This document shows positions 7,926-16,810 of a stretch of 64,000 bases of DNA, piece by piece. The stretch lies in NCBI RefSeq assembly GCF_034096925.1, contig NZ_JAWZSQ010000002.1, positions 186,001 to 250,000 on the forward strand, in the 5' to 3' direction. Within the stretch, counting starts at the first letter, position 1. Each line of letters begins with the position of its first letter. The notes below the pieces were generated by a model. The model searched no databases. It had not been told where the DNA came from and saw only the letters and a list, made by a program, of their open reading frames with translations. The translations under genes were made by a program, and so were the position numbers. Source of the stretch: Patulibacter defluvii (GTDB taxonomy: Bacteria > Actinomycetota > Thermoleophilia > Solirubrobacterales > Solirubrobacteraceae).

Positions 7926-8819
7926 ATGGCTCGCTCCGTGCTGGATCCCAAGCGCCTGCTGTCCCCGGTCGACCTGCCCCGGTGGCCGGCGCTGCTGCTG
8001 GCGGCGAGCGCCGTGGCGGTGGCGGTCGGGGCCTACGAGCACGCGCACCTGTTCCACCACGACTACGGCACGCCGCTGATCCGGACGCTGTTCCTGCTCA
8101 ACGCGATCGCCTCGCTCGCCACGATCCTGCTGCTGGTCGTGCGCCGGCTGCTGCTGTACCTGGCGGGGGCGCTGGCGATCAGCGTCGGCTCGATCGTCGC
8201 GATCATCCTCACCCACAGCTCGCACGTGCTCGGCTTCTACGAGGCCAGCTGGACGACCGAGGCGAAGATCACGATCGCGGCCGAGGTGGTCGCGGTGCTG
8301 CTGGCCGTGGCGGCGGCGGTGGTGGGGCGGGAGGCGCTGCTGAGCGGGCTGGGGGAGGGCGAGGGGACGCCGGCGCCGCTCGCCGGTCGCCTGCGGGCGC
8401 TGGCCGGGGTCGCGGCGGTGGTCGTGCTCGGCGGGGCGATCGCCGGGATCGCCCAGGGCGGGCCGCCCGGCAGCGACGCGCCCGCGCCGACCCGCGCCGA
8501 CCGCGACGCGGCGGCCCAGAGGATCGCCGCGCTCGGCGCCACCGCCCGCCGCGGCCGCGCGGTCTTCACCGGCGACGCCGGCTGCGGCGGCTGCCACCGG
8601 CTGGCCGACGCCGGCACCAGCTCCAGCGTCGGCCCCGACCTGGACCGCGCCCTCCGCGGCGCCGACGCCAAGGAGATCCGCGAGGACATCGTCGCGCCCG
8701 ACGCCGAGATCGCGCCCGGCTTCCCCAAGGGCCTGATGCCGGGCGACTTCGGCCAGCGGCTCTCCCCGAAGCAGCTCGACGACCTGGTGGCCTACCTGAC
8801 CGCGGCGGCGGGGGGCTAG
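7926..8819 (+). CDS. Membrane-anchored c-type cytochrome
   Basis: A 297-residue protein with five predicted transmembrane helices (about residues 21-37, 55-71, 79-97, 115-133 and 159-177) and a C-terminal cytochrome c domain on the outer face of the membrane. The haem site is CGGCH at residues 220-224, and Met271 in GLMPGDF is the likely sixth ligand. The domain ends with the usual LDDLVAYL helix. It should pass electrons to or from a respiratory complex, but none is encoded nearby. The hydrophobic module is not one I recognise. The stop overlaps the stop of the convergent secreted-protein gene by 4 nt. Confidence 0.85.
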   Translation: MARSVLDPKRLLSPVDLPRWPALLLAASAVAVAVGAYEHAHLFHHDYGTPLIRTLFLLNAIASLATILLLVVRRLLLYLAGALAISVGSIVAIILTHSSHVLGFYEASWTTEAKITIAAEVVAVLLAVAAAVVGREALLSGLGEGEGTPAPLAGRLRALAGVAAVVVLGGAIAGIAQGGPPGSDAPAPTRADRDAAAQRIAALGATARRGRAVFTGDAGCGGCHRLADAGTSSSVGPDLDRALRGADAKEIREDIVAPDAEIAPGFPKGLMPGDFGQRLSPKQLDDLVAYLTAAAGG

Positions 8820-9442
8820 GGCTTGAACCAGAGGTTGTTGGTGGCGCTGACGGCGAAGCCGTTGACCGTCGCGAGGCGGTAGCTGCCGTTGACGACGGCG
8901 TTCATCGGGAGTGTCGGGCACGCGGTCGAGGAATCCTTGACCAGCGTGCCCGCGTTGCTGAGGACGATCCGCGAGCCGCCGGCGTCGTTCACCCACTGGA
9001 TCGGGCCCGTCAGGGTGCCGTTGTAGGTGGCGCCGCAGGCCATGGCGATGCTGACCCCGGAGATCGCGCTGTCGTAGGGCCCGCCGATCGGGTTGACGGC
9101 GTAGGGGGCGATCGTCAGCGGCGTGTCGCCCGTCCAGCCCGCGCTGACGGGAGCCGGGGTGGCGGGCCCGACGCAGCCGGTGAACGACCCGCTGGTGGCC
9201 TTCAGCGTGGCGCTGGCGCCGCCGACCGTCACCCCGGCCATGCTCGCCGAGCAGGTCAGGGCGAGCGCTCCCGAGGTCGACTTGATCTGGATCGAGGGGC
9301 TGCTCGCGGTGAACGTGGTGCCGGGCGGGACCGTGGCGCCGAAGGCCGAGTACGAGAGGCTGTACGGCCCGTCAGCGCTGGCCGTGGCGGGCAGGCCGAG
9401 GGCGAGCGTCGCGGCCGCGAGGGCCGCTGCGGGGATGCGCAT
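8816..9442 (-). CDS. Secreted protein of unknown function
   Basis: A 208-residue protein with a typical Sec signal peptide (MRIPAAALAA followed by a hydrophobic core) and a predicted cleavage after ATASA, about residue 23. The mature part is rich in Ser, Thr, Gly and Ala, is probably all-beta, and has four Cys residues that could form two disulfides. No catalytic motif is visible. The start is supported by AGGAG six bases upstream and by a good promoter. A much longer frame continues upstream in the same phase but is the shadow of the dehydrogenase gene. I do not recognise the family. Confidence 0.7.
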   Translation of the reverse strand: MRIPAAALAAATLALGLPATASADGPYSLSYSAFGATVPPGTTFTASSPSIQIKSTSGALALTCSASMAGVTVGGASATLKATSGSFTGCVGPATPAPVSAGWTGDTPLTIAPYAVNPIGGPYDSAISGVSIAMACGATYNGTLTGPIQWVNDAGGSRIVLSNAGTLVKDSSTACPTLPMNAVVNGSYRLATVNGFAVSATNNLWFKP

Positions 9443-9469
9443 CGTTGCTCCTGACGATGGGGGGATCCC

Positions 9470-9498
9470 AGCAGAACAGATCTGCAAACGTGTGTCAA
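9470..9498 (-). promoter_or_regulatory. Candidate promoter for the secreted-protein gene
   Basis: On the minus strand a perfect TTGACA -35 is followed by a 17-nt spacer and TCTGCT. The region is clearly more AT-rich than its surroundings, and the spacer contains the 8-bp palindrome CAGATCTG. Confidence 0.5.
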
Positions 9499-9532
9499 GA
9501 ACATCTCTATGTGCATACCGCAGCCGCAACGA

Positions 9533-9560
9533 CGACGCCCGGCCATCGGGCCGGGCGTCG
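9533..9560 (-). terminator. Terminator-like hairpin after the 2-oxoglutarate dehydrogenase gene
   Basis: A perfect 11-bp stem (CGACGCCCGGC with GCCGGGCGTCG), extendable by one pair, lies 35 nt beyond the stop codon of the large minus-strand gene. It is also just upstream of the secreted-protein promoter, so it may insulate the two genes. Confidence 0.6.
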
Positions 9561-9594
9561 CGGGACCTGCGGGCTATCGGCGGCGTGGCGCCGT

Positions 9595-12500
9595 CTAGCG
9601 GTTCCCCGGCGACCGCTTGGGGAACTGCGAGACCGGCACCGAGGTGTCGAGCGCGGTCTTGACGATCCGGTTCTGCTCGATCGTGTGGGCCGCCGGGTAG
9701 CCCTCGCCCGGGCTGGCCCGCTCCGGGCGGCCGACGTAGCCGAGCGCCAGGTGGTCGGGCAGGATCTGCTGGAGGCGGGGCGACATGTGGGCCCGCGGAC
9801 CCATGTTGCGCGGCTCCTCCTGGACCCAGACGACCTCGCGCAGGTTCGGGTAGGCGTTGATCAGGTCGCGCAGGCCCTCCTCCGGGAAGGGGTAGAGCAG
9901 CTCGACGCGGCCGATCGCCACCGAGGGGTTGTCCTGGCGCAGCTCGTGGCCCTTGAGGTCGTAGAAGATCTTGCCGGTGCAGAGCACGAGCCGGGTGACC
10001 GCGCTCGGGTCGACGCCGGGCTCGCCAAGCACGGGGAAGAACTTCGTGTCGGAGAGGTGCTCGATCCGGTTGCGGGCCTGGGGCAGGCGCAGCAGCGACT
10101 TCGGCGTGAAGACCACCAGCGGCCGTGCCTTCTCGATCAGGGCCTGGCGCCGCAGCAGGTGGAAGTACTGCGCCGGGGTGGTCAGGTTCGCGACCCGGAT
10201 GTTGCCCTCGGCCGCCAGCTGCAGGAAGCGCTCGATCCGGCCCGAGGAGTGCTCCGGCCCCGCGCCCTCGTAGCCGTGCGGCAGCAGCATCGTCAGCCGC
10301 GAGGTCTGGCCCCACTTGGCCAGGCCGCTGACGATGAACTGGTCGACGATCACCTGGGCGCCGTTGACGAAGTCGCCGAACTGGGCCTCCCACAGCACCA
10401 GCGCCTCGGGCGCCTCCTGCGAGTACCCGTACTCGAAGCCGAGCGCGGCGACCTCCGACAGCGGGCTGTTGTACAGCTCCATCGGGGCCTGCGCGCCCGG
10501 CAGGTTGGCGATCGGCGAGTAGGCCGCGCCGGTCTTCGCGTCGTGCAGGGTCAGGTGCCGCTGGCTGAACGTGCCGCGCTGGACGTCCTGGCCGGTCAGG
10601 CGGACCGGCACGCCCTCGCGCACCAGCGAGGCGTAGGCCAGCTGCTCGGCGTGCGCCCACTCGATCCCGCCGTCGGGGCCGAGCGCGTCGCGGCGCTTCT
10701 CCAGCTGCTTGGCCAGCTTGGCGTTGACCGTGAAGCCCTCCGGCACCGTCAGCAGCTGCTCGTTCAGCTCCCGCAGCGTGCCCTGGTCGACCTTCGTCGC
10801 CGGCTCCTCGGACCGCGAGCGGTCCATCAGGTAGGTGCCGGTCGCCGAGGTGTCGATCGTGCCGCCGGCCTCCTGCCACTCCTTGACCTTCTGCTTGACG
10901 CCCTGGTGCAGCTCGACCAGGTGGTCGTTGAAGGCGGTCCGCGTGCCGTCGACCTCCTCCTTCGTCAGCACGCCCTCCTCGATCAGCCGCGCGGCGTAGA
11001 GCTCGGAGACCCGCGGGTGCTTCTTGATCAGCCCCGCCATCAGCGGCTGCGTGTAGGCCGGCTCGTCGGACTCGTTGTGGCCGTAGCGGCGGTAGCCGAT
11101 CAGGTCGATCAGGACGTCGTGGCCGAACTCCTGGCGGAAGGCGAACGCCAGCCGCGTGGCGGCGATGCAGGCCTCCACGTCGTCGGCGTTGACATGGATG
11201 ATCGGGACGTCGAAGCCCTTCGCCAGGTCGGACGACCAGCGGGTCGAGCGGCTGTCGCTCGGCTCGGTGGTGAAGCCGATCTGGTTGTTGAGGATCAGGT
11301 GGACGCTGCCGCCGACCCGGTAGCCCTCGAGCGCCTGCAGGTTGAGCGACTCGGCCACGACGCCCTGGCCGGGGAAGGCCGCGTCGCCGTGGATGATGAT
11401 CGGCAGCGCGACGTCCTCGTCGCGGGGGCCGGCGGCCTGGCCGCGGTCGGTCTGGGCGGCGCGGGCGGCGCCCATCACCACCGGGTTGACGAACTCCAGG
11501 TGCGACGGGTTGCTCTCCAGCACCACGCCGATCGACTTGCCGTCCGGCAGCTCGTAGCGGCCGCTGGCGCCGTGGTGGTACTTGACGTCGCCGGTGCCGC
11601 CCTGGAGGTCCTGGGTGACGGTCTTCGCGGCGGCGATCACCGAGCCGCCCTCGAACTCGGTGAAGAGCGCGTCGTAGGGCCGGCCGAGGTTGTGGGCCAG
11701 CACGTTCAGCCGGCCGCGGTGGGCCATGCCGAGGACGACCTCCTGGGCCCCGGCGCGGGCGCCGGCCAGGTGGATCAGCTCGTCGATCACCGGCACGGCG
11801 ATGTCGAGGCCCTCGATCGAGAAGCGCTTCTGGCCGAGGTAGGCCTTCTGCATGAAGCGCTCGAACTGGTCGACCTGGATCAGGCGGTTGAGCAGGCCCT
11901 TCTTGCTCTCCGGCGAGAGGTCCTTGCGGAACTCGCCCGACTCGATCTTCTCCCGCAGCCAGACCCGCTGCTCGTTGTCGGAGATGTGCTCGACCTCGTA
12001 CGCGATCGTGCCGCAGTACGTGTCCTTGAGCTTCGGCAGCACGTCGCCGAGCGTGTCGCCCGAGACGTAGGTGCGCAGGATCTTGGCCGGGATGTCGGCG
12101 AGCAGCTTCTCGGTCAGGCCGAGCTTGCCGAGGTCGATCCCGATCTGGGCCGAGATCTCCTCCGCCGTCTTGTCGCGCTCGGTCTCGAGCGGGTCGAGCC
12201 GCGCCAGCAGGTGGCCGTGGCTGCGGATCGCGCGGATCAGCGAGGTCGCCGCCTGGACGCCCTGCAGCAGCTCGAGCGAGGGCGCGGCCCCCGGGGCGCC
12301 GGCGACGGCCGGCACCGCGCCGGCGGCGAGGGCGCCGATCTTCGGCTCCGGCTTGGCGATCGCCGGGCCGAGCGTGGCGCCGAGGTCGGCGAAGGCCTGC
12401 TCGTAGAACTCGTGGCCGCCCTGCAGGTACTCCTCGACCGTCTTCAGGAACTCGCCCGACTGGGCGCCCTGGATGATCCGGTGGTCGTAGGTCGAGGTCA

Positions 12501-13914
12501 TCGTCATGACCTTCTCGGCGCCGATCAGCTCGCCGACCTCGCCGAGCCCGACCGGGTAGGCGATCGAGCCGGTGGCGACGATCGTGCCGTTGCCGGTCAT
12601 CAGCCGCGGGACCGACGCGACGGTGCCGATGCCGCCCGGGTTGGTCAGCTGGACGTTGGCGCCCTGCAGGTCCTCGGGCGTCAGCTTGTTGTCGCGGGCA
12701 CGCGCGATCAGGTCGTTGAAGGCGTCGAGGAAGCCGTCGAAGCCGAGCCGGCCGGCGTCCTTGATCACCGGCACCATCAGCGTCCGCTTGCCGCGCCGCT
12801 CGACGTCGACCGCGATCCCCAGGTTCACCTGGCCGTGGTCGACGAGGATCGCGTTGCCGTCCTCGTCCTTCTCGTAGGTGTGGGCCATCACCGGCATCGT
12901 CTCGGTCGCCGCGCGGGCGATCGCGTAGCCGATCAGGTGGGTGAAGGAGACCTTCTGGCCGGCGGCCTTCAGCTGCTTGCGGCGGCCGTCGAGGGTCGTG
13001 ATCGTGATCGTCCGGAACGAGGTCGCCGTCGGGGTGGTCAGCGACTCCTCCATCCCCTTGGCCAGCGCGTTGGCCCCGCCACGCAGCGGCGTGCGGGTGA
13101 CCGCGGCGGCGGAGCGGCCGCCGTTGGCCTTCGCGTCGAGCACGTCCTCCTTGAGGATCCGGCCGTTGGGGCCGCTGCCGGTGACGGCGCTGAGCGAGAC
13201 GCCCTCGGCGGCGGCGGCGCGGGCGGCGACCGGCGACGCCTTGACGTCGGCGGGGACCTCGGCCTCGGTGGCGGCGGCGGGCGCGGCGGCGGAGGCCCCG
13301 CCGTTGCCCGCGGCCGCGGCGGCGGCCGGCGCGGCGGCACCGGAGCGGATCCGGCCGATCACCTCCTGCGGGTGGATCGTGTCGCCGTCGGCGAACAGCT
13401 GCTCCTCGAGCACGCCGCCGGTCGGGGCGGGCAGCTCCATGTCGACCTTGTCGGTCGAGACCACGACGACGTCCTGGCCGTCCTCGACGCTCTCGCCCGG
13501 CTGGACCAGCCACTCGAGCAGCGTCGCCTCGGTGACCGAGTCGCCGGCCGACGGGGTGACGATGTCGACCAGCTGACCGCCGCCGGCGGCGCCGGCCCCG
13601 CCGTCGCCGTTGCCGTTGGCGGAGGCGTCCGGGGCCTGGGCGGCGGGCGTGGCGGCGCCGCTGCCGTTGGGGTCGATCTCGCCGACGACCGAGCCCGACT
13701 GGACGGTGTCGCCCTCCTGGGCGTGGACCGCGACGAGCACGCCCGAGGCGGGGGAGGGGATCTCCGCGTCGACCTTGTCGGTCGAGATCACGACGAGGTC
13801 TTCACCCTCTTCCACCGCGTCGCCGGGCTGCTTGAGCCATTCGAGGACCGTGCCCTCGGCGACCGACTCGCCCATCTGCGGGAGGGTGACCGGGACCGTC
13901 GTGCCTGTTGCCAT
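9595..13914 (-). CDS. kgd: Multifunctional 2-oxoglutarate dehydrogenase: two lipoyl domains + E2 + E1
   Basis: A 1439-residue TCA-cycle enzyme that combines two subunits. Lipoyl domains lie at about 6-80 and 113-188, each with a lipoylation lysine in STDKVD (Lys47 and Lys156), joined by Ala/Gly-rich linkers. A peripheral-subunit-binding domain follows (about 224-260, ASPVAARAAAAEGV...GPNGRI), then an E2 acyltransferase domain (about 275-500) with the active-site motif DHRIIQG at 477-483. The rest is a thiamine-diphosphate E1 domain with GDVKYHHGASGRYEL, ESNPSHLEFVNP, GDAAFPGQG and NNQIGFTT. Mycobacterial Kgd and corynebacterial OdhA share the E2-E1 fusion but lack lipoyl domains. No E3 gene is nearby. 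Confidence 0.93.
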   Translation of the reverse strand: MATGTTVPVTLPQMGESVAEGTVLEWLKQPGDAVEEGEDLVVISTDKVDAEIPSPASGVLVAVHAQEGDTVQSGSVVGEIDPNGSGAATPAAQAPDASANGNGDGGAGAAGGGQLVDIVTPSAGDSVTEATLLEWLVQPGESVEDGQDVVVVSTDKVDMELPAPTGGVLEEQLFADGDTIHPQEVIGRIRSGAAAPAAAAAAGNGGASAAAPAAATEAEVPADVKASPVAARAAAAEGVSLSAVTGSGPNGRILKEDVLDAKANGGRSAAAVTRTPLRGGANALAKGMEESLTTPTATSFRTITITTLDGRRKQLKAAGQKVSFTHLIGYAIARAATETMPVMAHTYEKDEDGNAILVDHGQVNLGIAVDVERRGKRTLMVPVIKDAGRLGFDGFLDAFNDLIARARDNKLTPEDLQGANVQLTNPGGIGTVASVPRLMTGNGTIVATGSIAYPVGLGEVGELIGAEKVMTMTSTYDHRIIQGAQSGEFLKTVEEYLQGGHEFYEQAFADLGATLGPAIAKPEPKIGALAAGAVPAVAGAPGAAPSLELLQGVQAATSLIRAIRSHGHLLARLDPLETERDKTAEEISAQIGIDLGKLGLTEKLLADIPAKILRTYVSGDTLGDVLPKLKDTYCGTIAYEVEHISDNEQRVWLREKIESGEFRKDLSPESKKGLLNRLIQVDQFERFMQKAYLGQKRFSIEGLDIAVPVIDELIHLAGARAGAQEVVLGMAHRGRLNVLAHNLGRPYDALFTEFEGGSVIAAAKTVTQDLQGGTGDVKYHHGASGRYELPDGKSIGVVLESNPSHLEFVNPVVMGAARAAQTDRGQAAGPRDEDVALPIIIHGDAAFPGQGVVAESLNLQALEGYRVGGSVHLILNNQIGFTTEPSDSRSTRWSSDLAKGFDVPIIHVNADDVEACIAATRLAFAFRQEFGHDVLIDLIGYRRYGHNESDEPAYTQPLMAGLIKKHPRVSELYAARLIEEGVLTKEEVDGTRTAFNDHLVELHQGVKQKVKEWQEAGGTIDTSATGTYLMDRSRSEEPATKVDQGTLRELNEQLLTVPEGFTVNAKLAKQLEKRRDALGPDGGIEWAHAEQLAYASLVREGVPVRLTGQDVQRGTFSQRHLTLHDAKTGAAYSPIANLPGAQAPMELYNSPLSEVAALGFEYGYSQEAPEALVLWEAQFGDFVNGAQVIVDQFIVSGLAKWGQTSRLTMLLPHGYEGAGPEHSSGRIERFLQLAAEGNIRVANLTTPAQYFHLLRRQALIEKARPLVVFTPKSLLRLPQARNRIEHLSDTKFFPVLGEPGVDPSAVTRLVLCTGKIFYDLKGHELRQDNPSVAIGRVELLYPFPEEGLRDLINAYPNLREVVWVQEEPRNMGPRAHMSPRLQQILPDHLALGYVGRPERASPGEGYPAAHTIEQNRIVKTALDTSVPVSQFPKRSPGNR

Positions 13915-13923
13915 GAGACATCG

Positions 13924-13929
13924 AACCTA
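13924..13929 (-). promoter_or_regulatory. -10 hexamer (TAGGTT) 15 nt before the kgd start
   Basis: The hexamer begins 15 nt upstream of the ATG on the minus strand, which would give an mRNA with almost no leader. There is no Shine-Dalgarno sequence in between. Confidence 0.45.
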
Positions 13930-14081
13930 GCACTTGCCCGGGCGGGCGGCCGTGGGGTAGCGCACGCGGTGAACGCCCTGTTGCGAACGGGTGATGGGCT
14001 GCGACCACCGGCCGCCGCCGCGGTCGCCCTCCACCCGGTCGTCGGGGGTCGCCGCGGGCGGCGGCGTCTCGCGGGTGAGAC

Positions 14082-14435
14082 TCAGCCCTCGGCGAGGCGC
14101 GTACGACGTCGCTGCTCGACCACGAAGCCGACCGAGCCGACGAACGGTCCGACCGCCCCGACGACCGCGACGCAGACCGCCAGCCAGAGCGGGATCACGC
14201 GCGCCCGCAGCGCCAGCACGGTCAGCACGCACATCAGGATCCAGCCCCAGCCGTGCCCCCAGCCGAGCGCGGTCTTGAGGCCGCTGTCGACGCCGCCGAT
14301 CCAGCAGCCGAGCAGGCCGAGGTAGATCGCCGAGTGGGCGAACGAGAGCCACTTCATGACCCCGAACGGGGGTGCCCAGCCGCGGGCGGTCCGTCGCTCG
14401 GGCACCCGTCCGAGGCCGCGTCCGAAGGCGCTCAT
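14082..14435 (-). CDS. Small membrane protein, DUF3817-like
   Basis: A 117-residue protein with three predicted transmembrane helices. The core MKWLSFAHSAIYLGLLGC followed by a Gly/Trp-rich turn (GWGHGWGWI) resembles DUF3817 proteins, whose function is unknown. The first ATG overlaps the TGA of the upstream NUDIX gene (ATGA), which supports that start; the internal Met at residue 27 would match the core domain alone and is a possible alternative. The C-terminus ends in a basic stretch. I infer co-translation with the NUDIX protein but no shared function. Confidence 0.7.
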   Translation of the reverse strand: MSAFGRGLGRVPERRTARGWAPPFGVMKWLSFAHSAIYLGLLGCWIGGVDSGLKTALGWGHGWGWILMCVLTVLALRARVIPLWLAVCVAVVGAVGPFVGSVGFVVEQRRRTRLAEG

Positions 14436-15091
14436 CCGGCCGCCTCGATCATCCGCGCGAGCGCCCGCAGCGGCAGCTCGACGTGGTCCGGCCAGGTGTC
14501 GATGTCGGCCGGCCACCACTCGTGCTCGTCGTGCTCGGGGTCGCGCTCGACCTCGGCGCCCGGCGGCAGCCAGGCGACGCCGACGAACATCACGACCTCG
14601 TTCGGCAGCAGCAGCAGCGCCTCGCCGCGGAGCCGCTCGGCGGTCACGCTCCACTCCTCCCGCAGCTCGCGCTCGAGGGTGTGCATCGGCGACTCGCCGA
14701 CGTCGACCGCGCCGCCGGCGCCGAGCGTCCAGCGCCCGGCCCAGGTGGCGACCCAGTCGGCCCGCCGGCCGGCCAGCCAGCGGCCGTCGTGGCTGCGGAC
14801 CACGCACTGGCCGGTCATCGAGCGGGCGGCGCCGCCCGGCAGCAGCCGCAGCGCCCAGCGGATCGGCTGCAGGTCGAGGTGGAGCCGGCCGTGCTCGTCG
14901 ACGCGGTGGCCGGCCAGCCGGGTCGAGAGCCCGTCGTGGCTCGGCGAGCTGCGGGCCTTCAGCGCCGCGATCGCCTCGTCGGCCGCGGCGACGACGTCGG
15001 CGGTCGGCTCGTAGGGCGCGTCGGTCCAGCTGAACGACACGTCCTCGCGCGACCAGGGGCCACGCGCGAGGAAGGTCGGAGCCGGGGGCAT
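14432..15091 (-). CDS. NUDIX hydrolase
   Basis: A 219-residue protein. Residues 1-85 form a poorly conserved N-terminal extension. The NUDIX domain follows, with the box GAVDVGESPMHTLERELREE matching the G-x5-E-x7-REUxEE pattern; the usual final Gly is Ser. Such enzymes hydrolyse nucleoside diphosphates linked to another moiety, using Mg2+ or Mn2+ held by the REUxEE glutamates. The substrate cannot be read from the sequence. The last codons overlap the small membrane-protein gene. Confidence 0.85.
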   Translation of the reverse strand: MPPAPTFLARGPWSREDVSFSWTDAPYEPTADVVAAADEAIAALKARSSPSHDGLSTRLAGHRVDEHGRLHLDLQPIRWALRLLPGGAARSMTGQCVVRSHDGRWLAGRRADWVATWAGRWTLGAGGAVDVGESPMHTLERELREEWSVTAERLRGEALLLLPNEVVMFVGVAWLPPGAEVERDPEHDEHEWWPADIDTWPDHVELPLRALARMIEAAG

Positions 15092-15099
15092 GACCCACG

Positions 15100-15105
15100 A
15101 TCCTA
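15100..15105 (-). promoter_or_regulatory. -10 hexamer (TAGGAT) 14 nt before the NUDIX start
   Basis: A TAnnnT hexamer ends 8 nt before the ATG on the minus strand, fitting a leaderless or near-leaderless transcript. Confidence 0.45.
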
Positions 15106-15111
15106 AGCGAG

Positions 15112-15152
15112 CGCGCGCCGGTTGGCACCGCCGCGGTACCAACCGGCGCGCG
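15112..15152 (-). terminator. Terminator hairpin after the Ppx/GppA gene
   Basis: A perfect 14-bp stem (CGCGCGCCGGTTGG with CCAACCGGCGCGCG), extended by further pairs after one mismatch, lies 14 nt past the stop codon of the phosphatase gene. Confidence 0.7.
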
Positions 15153-15165
15153 GCCGGCCGATCGA

Positions 15166-16800
15166 TCAGGCGGCGGCCTCGGTGACCGCCAGCCGGACCC
15201 CGAAGGCGCGCCGCACCAGCGCGGCCTGGCCCTCCGCCGCCCAGCGCGCGACCGGCGCGCCGTCGGGCCCGCAGCGCAGGTGAAGGGTCAGCTCCTCGCC
15301 GTCGCGGCGGCACTCGACGCGGCGGACGGCCTGGTCGTGGCCGCGCTCCATTCCCTCGGCCAGCCGCAGCAGGGCGGAGATCCGCTCCAGCCGGCGCTCG
15401 TCCTCCTCGCTCGCCAGCGCCCGGAACGGCTTCATCGTCGGCGTGCCCTTGCGGTGGTAGCGGATCGCCTGGCCGACGACGGCCGTCTCCGGCGGCGAGA
15501 AGCCGGGCAGGCCGTTGGTCACCACCAGGTAGCGGCCGTGCTTGTGGTGGTCGTCGTAGCCGACCGCCATCCCGATGTCGTGGAGCGCGGCGGCGGCCGA
15601 GACCAGCCGCCGCTCGCCGGGGTCGGCGGCGTGGACGCCGAGCTCGCCGAGCTGGTCGAAGAGCGACAGCGCCAGCCGCTCGACGTGGTCGCTGTGGGCG
15701 GGGTCCTCGTCGTAGCGGGCGGCGAGGTTGCGGACCGCGGCGTCGCCGACGTCGGGGTAGCGGGAGCCCTCGGTCGCCGCCGCCAGGTGACGCTCCAGGA
15801 AGACGCCCTCGCGGAGCCCGAACTCGGTCGCCTCGACCGCGTCGAGCCCGGCGACCCGCAGGACCGCGTCGATCGTCACCGCGGCGGCCAGGATCACGTC
15901 CGCGCGCGAGGGCTTGATGCCGTCGACCGACCGCCGCTCCTTCGCCGGCAGCGCGGCCAGCTCCTCGATCAGGTCCTCGAGCGTCGCCCGCCGGACCAGC
16001 ACGCCCTGGACGCCGAGGTCGGTGCTGCCGTGGCGGTGCTGGACGGCGGCGGCGAGGTTGCGGACCGCGCCGCCGACGCCGACCAGCCGGTCGCCGATCT
16101 CGCCGACCCACGGGGCCTGGGTCAGCTCCTGCTCGACGTGCCGGCGGAGCGCCTTGAGCTCGGCCTTCGTCGCCGGCCCGTCGCCGGCCAGGAACCGCTC
16201 GGTGGTGCGGACGGCGCCGAGCGTCCACGAGCGCGCCTCGCCCGCCCGCCGGTCGCGGGTGCGGACCAGCTGCAGCGAGCCGCCGCCGATGTCGAGCACG
16301 CCGCCGTCGACCAGCGTCGTCGAGTTGACCGCGGCCAGGTAGCCGTAGGCCGCCTCCTGCTCGCGGCTGAGGACCCGCGGGTTGAGGCGGCTGATGTCGC
16401 GCGCCTGGTCGAGGAACGCGGCCTGGTTGGGGGCCTCGCGGATCGCGCTGGTGGCGACCGCGTCGATCCGGTCGGTGGTCAGGTCGTGCGAGCGGCAGAA
16501 GTGGTCGAAGAGCTGGATCGCGGTCAGCGCCCGCCGCAGCGAGCGCGGCTGGAGCTCGCCGGCCGGCCCCAGCTCGGCGCCGATCCGGACCGGCTCGTAG
16601 AGCTCGGCGGTCTGCCGCCAGGCACCGCCCGGGACCCGCTGGGCGCCGGGGTCGACGGCGAAGACGACCATCCGGAAGGTGTTCGAGCCGAGGTCGACGA
16701 TCGCCCGCCGGCCGGGCTGCGACGGCGGGAGCGCCGCCGTGGTCGTGGTCGGGGTCGGGGACGGGCCGGCGTCGGCCGGGAGCGTCAGGTCGGGGCGCAC
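15166..16800 (-). CDS. Ppx/GppA phosphatase with C-terminal HD domain
   Basis: A 544-residue protein. Residues 30-330 form the ASKHA-fold Ppx/GppA domain with the nucleotide-binding motifs AIVDLGSNTFRMVVF, the catalytic-region ATSAIREAPN, and VLDIGGGSLQL. The C-terminal half has an HD-type metal site (AAALHDIGMAVGYDDHHKHGRYLV). It should hydrolyse inorganic polyphosphate or guanosine pentaphosphate, linking phosphate storage to the stringent response. The start is GTG. The GloA-like gene ends 10 nt upstream on the same strand, so the two are probably cotranscribed. Confidence 0.92.
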   Translation of the reverse strand: MRPDLTLPADAGPSPTPTTTTAALPPSQPGRRAIVDLGSNTFRMVVFAVDPGAQRVPGGAWRQTAELYEPVRIGAELGPAGELQPRSLRRALTAIQLFDHFCRSHDLTTDRIDAVATSAIREAPNQAAFLDQARDISRLNPRVLSREQEAAYGYLAAVNSTTLVDGGVLDIGGGSLQLVRTRDRRAGEARSWTLGAVRTTERFLAGDGPATKAELKALRRHVEQELTQAPWVGEIGDRLVGVGGAVRNLAAAVQHRHGSTDLGVQGVLVRRATLEDLIEELAALPAKERRSVDGIKPSRADVILAAAVTIDAVLRVAGLDAVEATEFGLREGVFLERHLAAATEGSRYPDVGDAAVRNLAARYDEDPAHSDHVERLALSLFDQLGELGVHAADPGERRLVSAAAALHDIGMAVGYDDHHKHGRYLVVTNGLPGFSPPETAVVGQAIRYHRKGTPTMKPFRALASEEDERRLERISALLRLAEGMERGHDQAVRRVECRRDGEELTLHLRCGPDGAPVARWAAEGQAALVRRAFGVRLAVTEAAA

Positions 16801-16810
16801 CGGCGCCGCC

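Noticed and set aside
9445..14325. A very long open frame on the plus strand opposite the dehydrogenase gene, and a similar long frame in another phase of the minus strand
   Set aside because: Both are shadows of the kgd coding sequence: stop codons are rare in other phases of GC-rich genes. The translations lack any domain and are biased to Arg, Ala, Gly and Val. Only the last 208 codons of the minus-strand frame (the secreted protein) are real.
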